A stretch of DNA of 64,000 bases from Pedobacter sp. MC2016-24 (GCF_015223055.1 NZ_JADFBX010000001.1:1178001-1242000), one strand, 5' to 3'. Shown: positions 43,130 to 52,429, numbered from the stretch's first letter. Notes: generated from the sequence alone by a model not told the origin. Program-made: numbers and translations.

Positions 43130-43881
43130 GAGTTATAATCAAAATTTTGATATTGTCAATAGCTGGTTAGGAAGCAAAGTTTTTTTGAAGAATTTTAGAT
43201 TTTACCTATCTATCCGTTAATCTGTTCTACAAAATGGATAAGTGGTATGCTGAAATCCTTATTGGATCAAGAATGTAGATACATTTAAAGAAGTTATCAT
43301 TCTACAAATCCTAATCGCTATTGCTTATTTTGACCATCCCATTCCCCTCAAATCCGTGTATTTATACATAGATATTTGGCGGAAACTACGCAATATATTT
43401 GTTTCTATATATGTTGAAAGTCAAGCCAGTATTGCGTTAACAAAATTATGTTTAACCTTTGCACATTATTGCTAAAAAACTAAATATAAAATCAAGAGTT
43501 AAGCTAAAGGTTTCGAGGCTATTTTTACGCCTCAAAGATCAATAGCCTATTTTCTAAAGAATAGACAACATATAATATTTAGCGTTAGCTATATACAACA
43601 CTGCCAGTTAAATAGTCGTACATTAAACAGAACGCAGTCAGGTATAAAGCATAGCGCCCACGCTCAGGTAGCGTGGGTGTCTGCTTTACTTGCGTTCGGG
43701 CCTTACGACGGCTTAACTGGCGAGTAACAGCAAGGCCCATGCTACCTGATCTTTTTTTCAGGAAGCCAATAAACTGGGTATTTCTCACCCTTTAAATGCT
43801 ATTTGATCAATGCCTCGTTACCCAACCTAAGTGATAATAACACTCGTCTCAATTTATTATCAACTCTCAAAAATCAATTTA
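43130..43881. other. Long intergenic region with a large structured element
   Basis: This is 750 bp between the coupling-protein gene and the giant secreted-protein gene. The first ~450 bp are AT-rich with nothing recognisable. The part from 43603 to about 43765 is densely self-complementary (see the ncRNA entry). A 67-codon frame on the minus strand (43585-43788) spans exactly the structured part and is probably a by-product of it, though a small gene is not excluded. A frame that includes GTG 43831 joins the next gene, but its ATG at 43882 is preferred. Confidence 0.5.
43603..43762. ncRNA. Candidate structured RNA with nested stems and possible pseudoknot
   Basis: Nested perfect stems, outside to inside: GCCAGTTAA/TTAACTGGC (43603-43611, 43713-43721), AACGCA/TGCGTT (43631-43636, 43691-43696), AAAGCA/TGCTTT (43646-43651, 43682-43687) and CCCACGCT/AGCGTGGG (43657-43664, 43670-43677). 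GGGCCTT (43698-43704) pairs with AAGGCCC (43732-43738) across the outer stem. CAGGTAGC at the apical loop (43665-43672) is complementary to GCTACCTG (43741-43748). The transcribed strand is not known. Confidence 0.5.
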
Positions 43882-46800
43882 ATGATAAAGCATTTATTAA
43901 TCTGGCTAACTGCCTCAGCGCTGCTCTTTGGGCTACGCGCCGCCGGCCAGGGAACAGATAGTCCCTATAACCGGCCTACTGATACATTAAGGCCGCACTG
44001 TGGTGTTACCTCTCCGCTATTTCACAAGGAAGCCTATTTCCTGTTCGACGATCCGACAATTCCACTTGGCTATCCCTTAGGGGCAATAGAGACCTGCGGG
44101 AAATTTAAAGTTTATTATGACGATGTGGCTTATAGTAGCGGTGGCGGCTTCGACGGTGGTGCCGGGTCTACACGCCGCAGCACTTTGTGCTCTGTATTGA
44201 CTTATATCCAGTCCGTTTATGATTTCAGCAACATACCATCTGGTGAATACATCAGGCTGCATGTAAATACTTCTTACCTACCTGTACCCGGAAGTACTTC
44301 CGCGTCCGGGCTCGTGGCTTATGGTGCACCATTTTTCCATAGACCTGTTGCGGCAGGTGCTATATTGAATGGATTTGTTCATGATTATATCATTGATGGA
44401 GCAGACCCTGCACCCAACCAGTTTCATGGAGAGATCAGGATCAACTTTGATAAGACCTATATCGGTAACAGGATAAAAGCAATTGGCCATCCTGAGCCTT
44501 TACTGGTTGGCAATATTGATTTTCAGAGTGGGTTAGCTGACCCGGAACCCTGCCAGTTCGATCTGTTTACCGTACTGCTGCATTCTATTAATCATACAAT
44601 GGGGCATTATAGTATGGCAGATATTACTCATGGTGGTATCTGGACATTAGGTACTTATACCAGCCTAGATACATCCGTGCGGAGAGGCCCTTTGCCCAAG
44701 TTTTCCAGCAATGCATTTACGGCACCTTTGACACAATCTTACCTGACCGGTGATTTCGGTTTCTGGCTGGACAATAGTCCTGCTCCTTACCGGACAATGA
44801 CTGACTACAATACCCATTTCAATGAATATTACGAGGCAACCCGTTTTTCAATGGGCGATTTCGAGCAACATGTGATGGAGCCGTATTTTACGGAAGGCAA
44901 GATGACCCGGCAATTTTCCAAAGCGGAACTTAAAGTAGGGCATAACATTTTAGGCTACAACTTTAATCCGACATCTTTTGCCGGCAGCAGCGCTACTGCG
45001 CAGTATTATGCCAATAAGCGGCCCTATTGTAGTAAAAACTTCAGCTGGCGCTATAATAACGGGATTCTTTCAGAAGATTTTTACCAGGACACTGTGACTG
45101 CTGACTTTAAAATAGTAAATAATATTGGTACATCACTGGTCATCAACCTGGCAGCTGACACCTCGCTGCATGATGATGATGGAGACAGCATCCGGGTATT
45201 TCCCGGCTCCCTGGTTAACCTCCGGGGCTGTGGCCAGGGTGGTAATAACCATAGTCTTCTCAAGCTGTCCAATGGCAATAAAACGATCACTTATACACCC
45301 AGGCAAAACTTCTATGGCAGGGCTCAGATGGGAATGAACCTGACTGACGGTAAGGAAAAGGGCACCTGGATTATCTATACTATCGACGTTGAGAAAGGAA
45401 CCAATGTTATTGCGCCGGCATTTGGCGGCAACCTGGTGCTTAATGGTGACTTTGAAGAGGGATCAGAAGTAAAGCTGAAAGACACTGCGGAAATGGTGAA
45501 TCATACAGCCTTCGATGATTATGATAAAAGCGATTTTAGTCGTATCATGGCTAACCCTCACTATTCAGATTGTCATCCGTATTCCCAGTTGACTGTCATC
45601 CGTGATAGCTACGTGGAATGTTGGGAAGCATGGACTGCTAAACATGCTTTTGGTACCACTATTACTTCCTTTCCCTGGCCCTGGGATACCGTGGGCGGAG
45701 GACCTAGAGGAGCGTATCGCTGGCCGAATGCCAAATCGAACCAGGGCAACAGGTATGAACATACTTCTACCGGATCTATGTACAACCTGGCCGACAGTCT
45801 GCGCAAATGCCATACCTACCAGCTGGAAATGGATTTGATCAAAACCTATGTCCGTCCGGGAATAGCGCCCTTTGCTTTTGTCGGACAGCCGATAGATACA
45901 TTTTGGATCGGCTTTACAGATGGTAGTCATATTGTCAAAACGGCTCCTATAGATGCCGTTATGAATCAAGCCTTACCACCTTATGGCACCGACAAGCTGA
46001 ACAGCAGCAGTTGGTACCGGGTTAGCATACCTTTCAGCTATTGCAGCGATAAACCTTCCACTATTATGTATGTCAGGATGAATAATGCGCAAGTGGCAAC
46101 CCGTGGATTTGGGATGGAGCTAAATACAATTGGTACGATGCCGTTACAGATGACCGACAATGTTACGCTCAGGGAGACCAATATGACCGTTTACATTAAG
46201 GATTCAGCTATCGGCAATTGCATTACACGTTTGAAGGCTATGCCATCTGTTATTAATTCCTGCGCCGGTGATTTTATCTATACCTGGACTAATATGGCCG
46301 GTAAGGTTATCGGTACTACTGCTATCATCGACGTATCACCTTCGGTAAACAGCTCTTATATCCTTACCGTATCCAATGGCTGCCAGTCAGCAAAAGATAC
46401 CGTTGCAGTGCAGAGCATGACCTGTCCCTGCGGACCGCGCAATAACTTCGGTGATACGGTTGGATTTTATACTCTTGCCGGGACCATCTTTACAGCGCCG
46501 CCGCCAACAGGTGCCTTGTATATCCCTAATGATATTACGATAGCCAATACACTCACGCTGAGCAATGCCAGTGTGCTGATCCGCCCCGGTGTTACCATCA
46601 CCGTGCTGGATTCGGTAAAGCTGACCATTGATTCCTGCCACCTGTTTACCTGCCTGGATACCAACAAGCTTTGGAAAGGTATTGTATTGAATTCAGGTCC
46701 GGGTTTAGCAGGCTATTCCGGAAAATCTGCCCGTATAGAAGTGCGCCGCAATAGTATGATCGAAGATGCAGAAGTAGCGATCACCTGCCGCGATGCAAAG

Positions 46801-49341
46801 CCTTCGTCGACACCCCGTGATATTATTGTCAGCACTAATTCTGTATATAACCGTAACCAGGTGGATATCTATATTGATAACCTGACGGCTTATACAGCGG
46901 CCAGCACGGTCTATCCTTTTACTATTACCGGTAACGTATTTACAGCCCGCATGTTTAAAGGCACCACCTTCCCAGGCTACCCTAGGAAATGGCCTACCGC
47001 CAGGCAGCTGAAGGATTCTGCAAACGATGGCACTAAACCTTTATATAACCTGAGCCGTTACTATACCAAATCCCTGTGTAAAAACGGCGTATTCAGCAAT
47101 GCCGGTATCCTATTGAATAAAATGGGCTTCTACGATGCTGCATTCAACAGGTACTACGAGGTGGTGATCGGCGGCTCTGTGGATGGAAACCGTGATTTTA
47201 ACCTGTTTGATAATCATGGCTACGGCATCAATGCCACTTTATCCAATGTAAGCAGCTACAACAATCATTTTATCAATATCGGTGAAACAATGGAACCATC
47301 TGCCTCTATTATGGCAGGCGTCACCAGGTATGCTACAGCAGCCGGTATTTATACGAATAATCCTATTGCCTTCCCTGCAGGTTATTACAGGGTCAATGTA
47401 ACGCCATTGGTGGGTGCACAGTACCTCAATGCCAATAAATTCCACGACTGTATCCGAGCGGTATCGGCTACCGGCTACGCAGATGTGAATGTGGCCAGTA
47501 CCAGCATCACCAGCAGCCATGTTATAGGTGCTCCTGCAGTGGGTACTACGCTGATCAGCTCTACAGAATCAGGTATCGGTGTTCTGGTTACAGGAGGAGC
47601 CTTTACCAGCAAAGTTAATATCAGCAATAACGATATCAGCAATATGGTAACTGGTGTAACACTGAACCTGACCACCACCGCCTCCAACATTAATGCCACG
47701 GTGACCAATAACCGCCTGTACAGCGCGAATCCTTCGTTATCAGGAGGCCTGACAGCCCTGCACAAAATGACGGAAGGTATCTACGCTTATGCGAATGCGA
47801 TGATGTTTACCACCGCCACTACGGGCAGCCTGCAGATCAGTAATAACTCCTTCAATAAAGTGATCGATGGTATCCGGGTGGCCAATATTAGCCAGCTAAA
47901 ACCTGATGCCAGCAATAACTACATTACGATGTGGGACCGTTCACCGGTTACCGGCGTGATGCAATATGGCATCTACTTCACCCAGACCAAGGCGGGTAAT
48001 ATCTCCGGCAATACGATCAATGAATATACCGGTTACCCTGCCAGTGATCCGACACGCGCGGTGCTGGCTACCTTCAATACCTCGCTTAAAGTGTGCAACA
48101 ATAATGAAAATGCTATAGGCCGTGGTTTTGATTTTGCACAGCTGACCGCACAGGCAGGTACCGTTTGGGTAGGTAATACGATGAGCCTCAGTTCAAGAGG
48201 TTTTGTGCTGGGCAGCGATATCGGCCACCAATCCATAAGTAGTTCCGGGCCATTCAGCTTTGTAGGTACCTCACAGAATAAATGGACGGGTAGCTGGTCA
48301 GGCAAGTTCCAGACTTATGTTGATGGGCCGGTTACATTGTTGTCTAACAATTCTAAATTGTATGTTCGCAATATTACATCCGGATCTGTTGAACTGCCTA
48401 GTACCAATTTTGGGACAATTATCGGTAATGCCTATCGCTATACGGGTTCTGCATCAGGCAGCCTAATTGTCAGCCAGGCCAGTCCATTGAACTGCACCGG
48501 AAATATATTTGGTAAACCTTTTCCTTTGTTCTTTGGGGATGTGGTCTGGTCTATACTGGCAGATAGTTTAGGTTCCTATCGTCCTAACCAATGGATGGCC
48601 CAATATGGCCTCTGGCAGGAAGGCTTGGGTAATGATGAGCTGGCGCAAACTTCTCCTGAATTTGCGCAGTTTATGAACGCTGCCGGCACCACCCGTTTTA
48701 AATGGCTGACAGATATTGAAACGGCGCTGGCGAATCAAGACGTTTCCACAGCGCAAAACCTGATTAGCAGCCAGCAATCTGCTGCAGGAACATTACAGGT
48801 AGCACCGGGTGTAACCGTTACAGACGTAAATGATGCCGACTATGTGGTCAATCATTACCTTGATTATTATAACCTGTATGTGAAATACCTGCTGGGTACT
48901 TTAAACGATAATGATCAGTTGGCATTAGCTGCACTGGCAGATCTTTGCCCGGCAGTAGATGGAGGCGCTGTGTACCAGGCACGCAGCCTGCTGCAAACCG
49001 TAACCGGGGACTTTGTTGCTTATGACGACGACAGCTGTATGTACGGTAATGGGATGTTCCGCCTGACCGGATTGTCTGCCGAAGCACAGCAACAAGCTTA
49101 TACCTTGTCGCCCAATCCGAATAATGGTCGTTTACTATTGCGCCAGCAGTTGACGGACGATCAACCTGTAGCAATGAGTATTTATGATATCCAGGGGCGG
49201 ATTGTAATGCGTTCTGTGCTTAACTTTGGTAAGACACGGCAGCAAACTGTTACTATGAGTGCTGTAACACCGGGTATGTACCTGCTGCACCTACAGGACC
49301 AGGCCGGTAAGAACTACACGATCAAATTTAACGTCCAATGA
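43882..49341 (+). CDS. Giant T9SS-exported surface protein with degenerate zincin motif
   Basis: The 1819-aa product starts with a signal peptide (MIKHLLIWLTASALLFGLRA). Residues ~30-400 look like a secreted metallopeptidase-type domain, but the site reads HSINHTMGH (234-242), with Ser where HExxH needs Glu. A cadherin-like segment (~400-520) and a DUF-like NGDFEEG domain (~540-760) follow. Next comes a long region with repeated short beta segments (~880-1500) suggesting a parallel beta helix. A type IX secretion C-terminal domain begins at YTLSPNPNNGRLLLRQ (~1739). It is probably an adhesin or scaffold at the cell surface; the downstream gene overlaps by 4 bp. Confidence 0.8.
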   Translation: MIKHLLIWLTASALLFGLRAAGQGTDSPYNRPTDTLRPHCGVTSPLFHKEAYFLFDDPTIPLGYPLGAIETCGKFKVYYDDVAYSSGGGFDGGAGSTRRSTLCSVLTYIQSVYDFSNIPSGEYIRLHVNTSYLPVPGSTSASGLVAYGAPFFHRPVAAGAILNGFVHDYIIDGADPAPNQFHGEIRINFDKTYIGNRIKAIGHPEPLLVGNIDFQSGLADPEPCQFDLFTVLLHSINHTMGHYSMADITHGGIWTLGTYTSLDTSVRRGPLPKFSSNAFTAPLTQSYLTGDFGFWLDNSPAPYRTMTDYNTHFNEYYEATRFSMGDFEQHVMEPYFTEGKMTRQFSKAELKVGHNILGYNFNPTSFAGSSATAQYYANKRPYCSKNFSWRYNNGILSEDFYQDTVTADFKIVNNIGTSLVINLAADTSLHDDDGDSIRVFPGSLVNLRGCGQGGNNHSLLKLSNGNKTITYTPRQNFYGRAQMGMNLTDGKEKGTWIIYTIDVEKGTNVIAPAFGGNLVLNGDFEEGSEVKLKDTAEMVNHTAFDDYDKSDFSRIMANPHYSDCHPYSQLTVIRDSYVECWEAWTAKHAFGTTITSFPWPWDTVGGGPRGAYRWPNAKSNQGNRYEHTSTGSMYNLADSLRKCHTYQLEMDLIKTYVRPGIAPFAFVGQPIDTFWIGFTDGSHIVKTAPIDAVMNQALPPYGTDKLNSSSWYRVSIPFSYCSDKPSTIMYVRMNNAQVATRGFGMELNTIGTMPLQMTDNVTLRETNMTVYIKDSAIGNCITRLKAMPSVINSCAGDFIYTWTNMAGKVIGTTAIIDVSPSVNSSYILTVSNGCQSAKDTVAVQSMTCPCGPRNNFGDTVGFYTLAGTIFTAPPPTGALYIPNDITIANTLTLSNASVLIRPGVTITVLDSVKLTIDSCHLFTCLDTNKLWKGIVLNSGPGLAGYSGKSARIEVRRNSMIEDAEVAITCRDAKPSSTPRDIIVSTNSVYNRNQVDIYIDNLTAYTAASTVYPFTITGNVFTARMFKGTTFPGYPRKWPTARQLKDSANDGTKPLYNLSRYYTKSLCKNGVFSNAGILLNKMGFYDAAFNRYYEVVIGGSVDGNRDFNLFDNHGYGINATLSNVSSYNNHFINIGETMEPSASIMAGVTRYATAAGIYTNNPIAFPAGYYRVNVTPLVGAQYLNANKFHDCIRAVSATGYADVNVASTSITSSHVIGAPAVGTTLISSTESGIGVLVTGGAFTSKVNISNNDISNMVTGVTLNLTTTASNINATVTNNRLYSANPSLSGGLTALHKMTEGIYAYANAMMFTTATTGSLQISNNSFNKVIDGIRVANISQLKPDASNNYITMWDRSPVTGVMQYGIYFTQTKAGNISGNTINEYTGYPASDPTRAVLATFNTSLKVCNNNENAIGRGFDFAQLTAQAGTVWVGNTMSLSSRGFVLGSDIGHQSISSSGPFSFVGTSQNKWTGSWSGKFQTYVDGPVTLLSNNSKLYVRNITSGSVELPSTNFGTIIGNAYRYTGSASGSLIVSQASPLNCTGNIFGKPFPLFFGDVVWSILADSLGSYRPNQWMAQYGLWQEGLGNDELAQTSPEFAQFMNAAGTTRFKWLTDIETALANQDVSTAQNLISSQQSAAGTLQVAPGVTVTDVNDADYVVNHYLDYYNLYVKYLLGTLNDNDQLALAALADLCPAVDGGAVYQARSLLQTVTGDFVAYDDDSCMYGNGMFRLTGLSAEAQQQAYTLSPNPNNGRLLLRQQLTDDQPVAMSIYDIQGRIVMRSVLNFGKTRQQTVTMSAVTPGMYLLHLQDQAGKNYTIKFNVQ

Positions 49342-50573
49342 GAATCTTATTGATTGCAATCATATTGTTTACCTGCGCTCCTTTATGGGCGCAGGTAAAC
49401 TATGTTCAAAATCCGGATTTTGAAATATATTCAAGTTGCCCTGACGATCTGAATCAGGTTTACAAAGCCTATCATTGGAGAAATGTTAGAGATTCAACTA
49501 TGCCTTTTGGTGTTGCTTATTATAACACATGTGGCAATACTATGTTTGATGTGGGTTTACATGTTCCAGAGAATACTGCATTTTATCAGATGCCACATTC
49601 GGGAAATGGCATGGTTGGAGGCCACTTTTTTTATGATAAAACTACACCTCTCCCGCCTTCACCTTTACCAACTAATTTTAGACATTATTTACAAGGCCAC
49701 TTATACAAACCATTAATTGCAGGAAAAGAATATTGCGTTTCTTTTTTTGTTAATTCAATGGAGGCTGCTGGCTATGGTCATGATAAAATGGGGGCGTATC
49801 TGGATAACGGAAATATCAATATCAGTACTGATACTCCAGGCGCCGAAATATTAACCATTGTTCCACAAATCTATACCAATGATATATTAGTTGATACAGG
49901 ATTATGGGTTAAAATAGAAGGTTCTTTTATTGCTACAGGTATAGAAGATCACATAACAATTGGGAATTTTTTCGCGAATGATTTTGTTACAAATGTAGTT
50001 ACAAATTATAGGCACGGATATTACCAATATTCGGCTTATTTGATTGATGATGTCAGTGTAGTAGAAACTGATCTTGCAGCTAATGCCGGTCCAGATAATT
50101 TTGTAGAGGAAACAAAAACTGTTCAGATTGGCAGGGTTAATGATACAACAGCTAAAGCAATTGACTGTAAATGGTACCACAAGGGAGCATTGATTGACAG
50201 CGGTTCCGTTATTACGGTGAAAGCTGGTGCTAAAGGAACTATTGATACCTATACCGTAGTACAGACCATCTGTGGGAATGTCAAGGCGGATACCGTAGTG
50301 ATTTATACAGTAGGCTTGGGCATGAAAGATGTTAGCAGCCAGCAGCAGTTCAGTGTTTTCCCCAATCCATCTGACGGGATAATCACCATTACTTCAACTA
50401 ATACAGGCAAAGCAATAGCCACAGTATTTGATCTTACAGGCCGCATGATCTTACGTCAGTCCATTACGGATACCCAGGCTAAGCTAAAACTGGAAGAACC
50501 CTCTGGTATCTATATACTGGAGTTAAGGGATGAGGATGGTGGCATACAGCGGGAACGCCTGCAGATCAGGTAG
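49338..50573 (+). CDS. T9SS-exported secreted protein
   Basis: The 411-aa protein has a signal peptide (RILLIAIILFTCAPLWAQ), a galactose-binding-like first domain (NYVQNPDFEIYSSCPD…FYQMPHSGNGMVGG…RHYLQGHLYKPL) and an Ig-like middle part (ANAGPDNFVEETKT). The T9SS tail begins at QFSVFPNPSDGII (~336). The start overlaps the giant protein gene (ATGA), so the two are co-translated and may form a surface complex. The body of the gene is more AT-rich than its neighbour, suggesting a different source. Confidence 0.8.
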   Translation: MRILLIAIILFTCAPLWAQVNYVQNPDFEIYSSCPDDLNQVYKAYHWRNVRDSTMPFGVAYYNTCGNTMFDVGLHVPENTAFYQMPHSGNGMVGGHFFYDKTTPLPPSPLPTNFRHYLQGHLYKPLIAGKEYCVSFFVNSMEAAGYGHDKMGAYLDNGNINISTDTPGAEILTIVPQIYTNDILVDTGLWVKIEGSFIATGIEDHITIGNFFANDFVTNVVTNYRHGYYQYSAYLIDDVSVVETDLAANAGPDNFVEETKTVQIGRVNDTTAKAIDCKWYHKGALIDSGSVITVKAGAKGTIDTYTVVQTICGNVKADTVVIYTVGLGMKDVSSQQQFSVFPNPSDGIITITSTNTGKAIATVFDLTGRMILRQSITDTQAKLKLEEPSGIYILELRDEDGGIQRERLQIR

Positions 50574-50577
50574 CCTT

Positions 50578-50652
50578 ACACCGGGCATGTACCTGCTTCA
50601 TCTGCAGGACCACGCGGGCAAAAGCTATACAATCAAATTTAATGTCCAATGA
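50578..50652 (+). pseudogene. Remnant of a T9SS tail (duplicate of the giant gene end)
   Basis: After the stop at 50573 the DNA encodes TPGMYLLHLQDHAGKSYTIK, then FNVQ and a stop, almost identical to the last 24 residues of the giant protein (TPGMYLLHLQDQAGKNYTIK, then FNVQ). The copied stretch runs on into ATGAGAATCTTATTGATTGC, the start of the 49338 gene. Only this scrap is left; it has no start or promoter. It shows past tandem duplication and loss. Confidence 0.8.
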
Positions 50653-50676
50653 GAATCTTATTGATTGCTATTTATT

Positions 50677-50709
50677 AAATAGGGGCGCGATTTTATTGCG
50701 CCCCTATTT
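50677..50709. terminator. Bidirectional terminator between cargo and integrase
   Basis: A perfect 12-bp stem AAATAGGGGCGC / GCGCCCCTATTT around a 9-nt AT-rich loop, with A/T tails on both sides. It separates the + strand cargo operon from the - strand integrase, which stops at 50726. Confidence 0.85.
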
Positions 50710-50725
50710 AACTATTGATATTTTC

Positions 50726-51958
50726 TTATACCCCTCCAGGTACATTTGCAAGTTTATCCTTTAAAATTAGCATATCATGGCTAACTTTTAAATCTAGAAT
50801 TTTCGCATAATGCTGTGTCTGTCTTAGTGATTTATGTCCAAGCATTTTTGAAACAGTTTCAAGTGGAACACCCTTACTAAGAGTTACAGTTGTGGCAAAA
50901 GTATGTCGGGCAATATGGAATGTGAGTTTTATCTGAATGCCGCATATATCTGCTATCTCCTTTAAATAAGCATTCATCTTTTGATTACTTAAAACAGGGA
51001 GTACAAAGCCAACTTCCTTACACATATAGTCATTCTCATAACTATCCATTATTTCCTTTGCTTTTGGTAAAAGTGGCAATCGAATAGCCGAATCTGTTTT
51101 TTGTCTTTTTGAATCTATCCATTGATTCCCGTCAATACCCAGAATAATTTGGTTGCGTCTTAAGTGATTTACATCCACATAAGCAAGGCCGGTGTAACAA
51201 CAAAAAACGAAAATATCTCTAACATGATTTAGTCTTTCAATTCCAAAGTCCTTCTCTGTAATTTTGATTAATTCTTCCTCTGTTAGTGCTACAATCTTAA
51301 CCTCCTTTCTAGTAGTTTTGAAATTTATAAATGGGTCTCTGTTCAACCATCCCTTTTTAATACATAAGTTCAATACCTTTTTTAAATTGCTTATATATTT
51401 AACAGTTGAGTTGTGGCCACAGTTTCTTATACACTTAAGCCAGAATGCAAATTCTGAAACAAATTCGTGATCGAGTTCGTTAATGTCTATATCCTCAATT
51501 TTGTATTTCCATTGAATGAATTTGCTCACGTGGTCGTAAGTAGTTTGATAACGTACTAAGGTTGCATGAGCATAATCTTTACCAACCAGCGCGCTCATTT
51601 GATCATTATGCTCTTTAAATGCCTTTAGTAACATTTTACGATCATCGCCTTGACCAGTTACATAGTTTTTAAGTGCATCCGCAGTAACAGGTTTATTTCC
51701 CTCTAGCAATGAAATTTTAGCCTGATAGATTTTAGAACAAAGTGTATCCAGGTAAACATTTAGATTTTTGGCTTCTTCCTTTGTACCTGTGGCTTTACCC
51801 GCCGCTTGATTCCACTTGTCTACCTGCCAAACTCGTTTAGTAGATAATTCTTTTGAGATACCATCTACTGTAATTCTAAGGTAGACATAGCGTTCTTTGT
51901 TTTTCTGATTTTTGGGCTGCTTTAAAAAGAAGAACAGTCCGAAGCTTTTTTCCAACAT
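50726..51958 (-). CDS. Tyrosine recombinase (integrase), IntDOT-like
   Basis: A 410-aa integrase with an N-terminal arm-binding/phage_int_SAM-like domain (LRITVDGISKELSTKRVW), a core-binding domain (~115-215) and a catalytic domain. Catalytic residues seen are a Lys in the DSKRQKTDS region, HIARHTF (H348, R351), LGHKSLRQTQHY (H375) and nucleophile Tyr384. The Arg I position reads TGLAY (A259), as in IntDOT-type enzymes where Arg I is missing. It integrates and excises the element; a tRNA-Ser gene and 18-bp direct repeats lie just beyond its start. Confidence 0.93.
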   Translation of the reverse strand: MLEKSFGLFFFLKQPKNQKNKERYVYLRITVDGISKELSTKRVWQVDKWNQAAGKATGTKEEAKNLNVYLDTLCSKIYQAKISLLEGNKPVTADALKNYVTGQGDDRKMLLKAFKEHNDQMSALVGKDYAHATLVRYQTTYDHVSKFIQWKYKIEDIDINELDHEFVSEFAFWLKCIRNCGHNSTVKYISNLKKVLNLCIKKGWLNRDPFINFKTTRKEVKIVALTEEELIKITEKDFGIERLNHVRDIFVFCCYTGLAYVDVNHLRRNQIILGIDGNQWIDSKRQKTDSAIRLPLLPKAKEIMDSYENDYMCKEVGFVLPVLSNQKMNAYLKEIADICGIQIKLTFHIARHTFATTVTLSKGVPLETVSKMLGHKSLRQTQHYAKILDLKVSHDMLILKDKLANVPGGV

Positions 51959-52087
51959 AACATAACGTTTTAGTGTTTTGTAAAATTGGAAATGCGCTAT
52001 TGCTAAAACAAGATGTCCATCTCATGAACCCAATGACAATCAATCATTTATGTCATTTTGGTTGCGTCTTTTTTTGAAAAAATTAAG

Positions 52088-52105
52088 ACGCCACGAATGA
52101 CGCGA
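52088..52105 (+). repeat. 18-bp direct repeat, integrase-proximal copy (candidate att)
   Basis: ACGCCACGAATGACGCGA is identical to 52282-52299. It lies 130 bp upstream of the integrase start and overlaps an inverted repeat that could bind the recombinase. It may be an attachment core. Confidence 0.5.
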
Positions 52106-52150
52106 TACAATTTTGATTGGTATTGAAAATATTGACTATTGGACTAAATG

Positions 52151-52187
52151 AAAAAAGCCCACAAATCAATGATTTGCAGGCTTTTTT
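52151..52187. terminator. Bidirectional terminator near tRNA-Ser
   Basis: AAAAAAGCC / GGCTTTTTT outer stem and CAAATC / GATTTG inner stem around a 3-nt loop. It can end the tRNA-Ser transcript (156 nt beyond its 3' end) on the minus strand. Confidence 0.8.
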
Positions 52188-52281
52188 AAGCTTTGATGAT
52201 GCTTTTCGTGGAGCCGCCGGGAACAGAACTTATTTTGTTTAAGCGCTGTGGGCGTGGTTTTCACCGTTTCCTTTATCAGGT

Positions 52282-52299
52282 ACGCCACGAATGACGCGA
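52282..52299 (+). repeat. 18-bp direct repeat, tRNA-proximal copy (candidate att)
   Basis: ACGCCACGAATGACGCGA is identical to 52088-52105, lying 44 bp from the tRNA-Ser gene. The 176 bp between the copies contain the terminator and noncoding DNA. They may be a remnant of an earlier integration at the same target. Confidence 0.5.
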
Positions 52300-52342
52300 C
52301 CTTTTAAATTTCTTACTAATCAGCATTTCAAATTCAACCTAG

Positions 52343-52429
52343 CGGAGGAAGAGGGATTCGAACCCTCGGTACCGTTGCCAGTACGACAGTTTAGCAAACT
52401 GTTCCTTTCGGCCACTCAGGCATCCCTCC
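52343..52429 (-). tRNA. tRNA-Ser (anticodon GCU)
   Basis: On the minus strand an 87-nt cloverleaf folds: acceptor GGAGGGA / TTCCTCC with discriminator G at 52343, D-arm (TGCCTGAGTGGCCGAAAGG), anticodon arm CAGTTTGCTAAACTG with GCT, a long variable arm typical of tRNA-Ser, and T-arm GAGGGTTCGAATCCCTC. CCA is not encoded. Its 3' end faces the integrase, the usual geometry for tRNA-targeted elements. Confidence 0.95.

Larger units (their letters stand above)
51959..52342. other. Integrase upstream region with att-like repeats
   Basis: About 380 bp between the integrase start and the 3' end of tRNA-Ser. It contains an inverted repeat GCGTCTT/AAGACGC (52064-52070, 52085-52091), the 18-bp direct repeat at 52088-52105 and 52282-52299, and a bidirectional terminator (52151-52187). 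Near 52208 is a stretch (GTGGAGCCGCCGGGAACAGA) that resembles the reversed 3' end of a tRNA or tmRNA, but no full cloverleaf can be made. Confidence 0.5.

Noticed and set aside
47239..47765. Two overlapping minus-strand frames inside the giant T9SS gene
   Set aside because: They arise from the codon bias of the + strand gene and show no domain or start signal.
52205..52260. Possible tmRNA or tRNA piece (GTGGAGCCGCCGGGAAC…)
   Set aside because: It resembles a reversed T-arm/acceptor end, but no matching 5' half or cloverleaf is found, so it is not annotated as an RNA gene.
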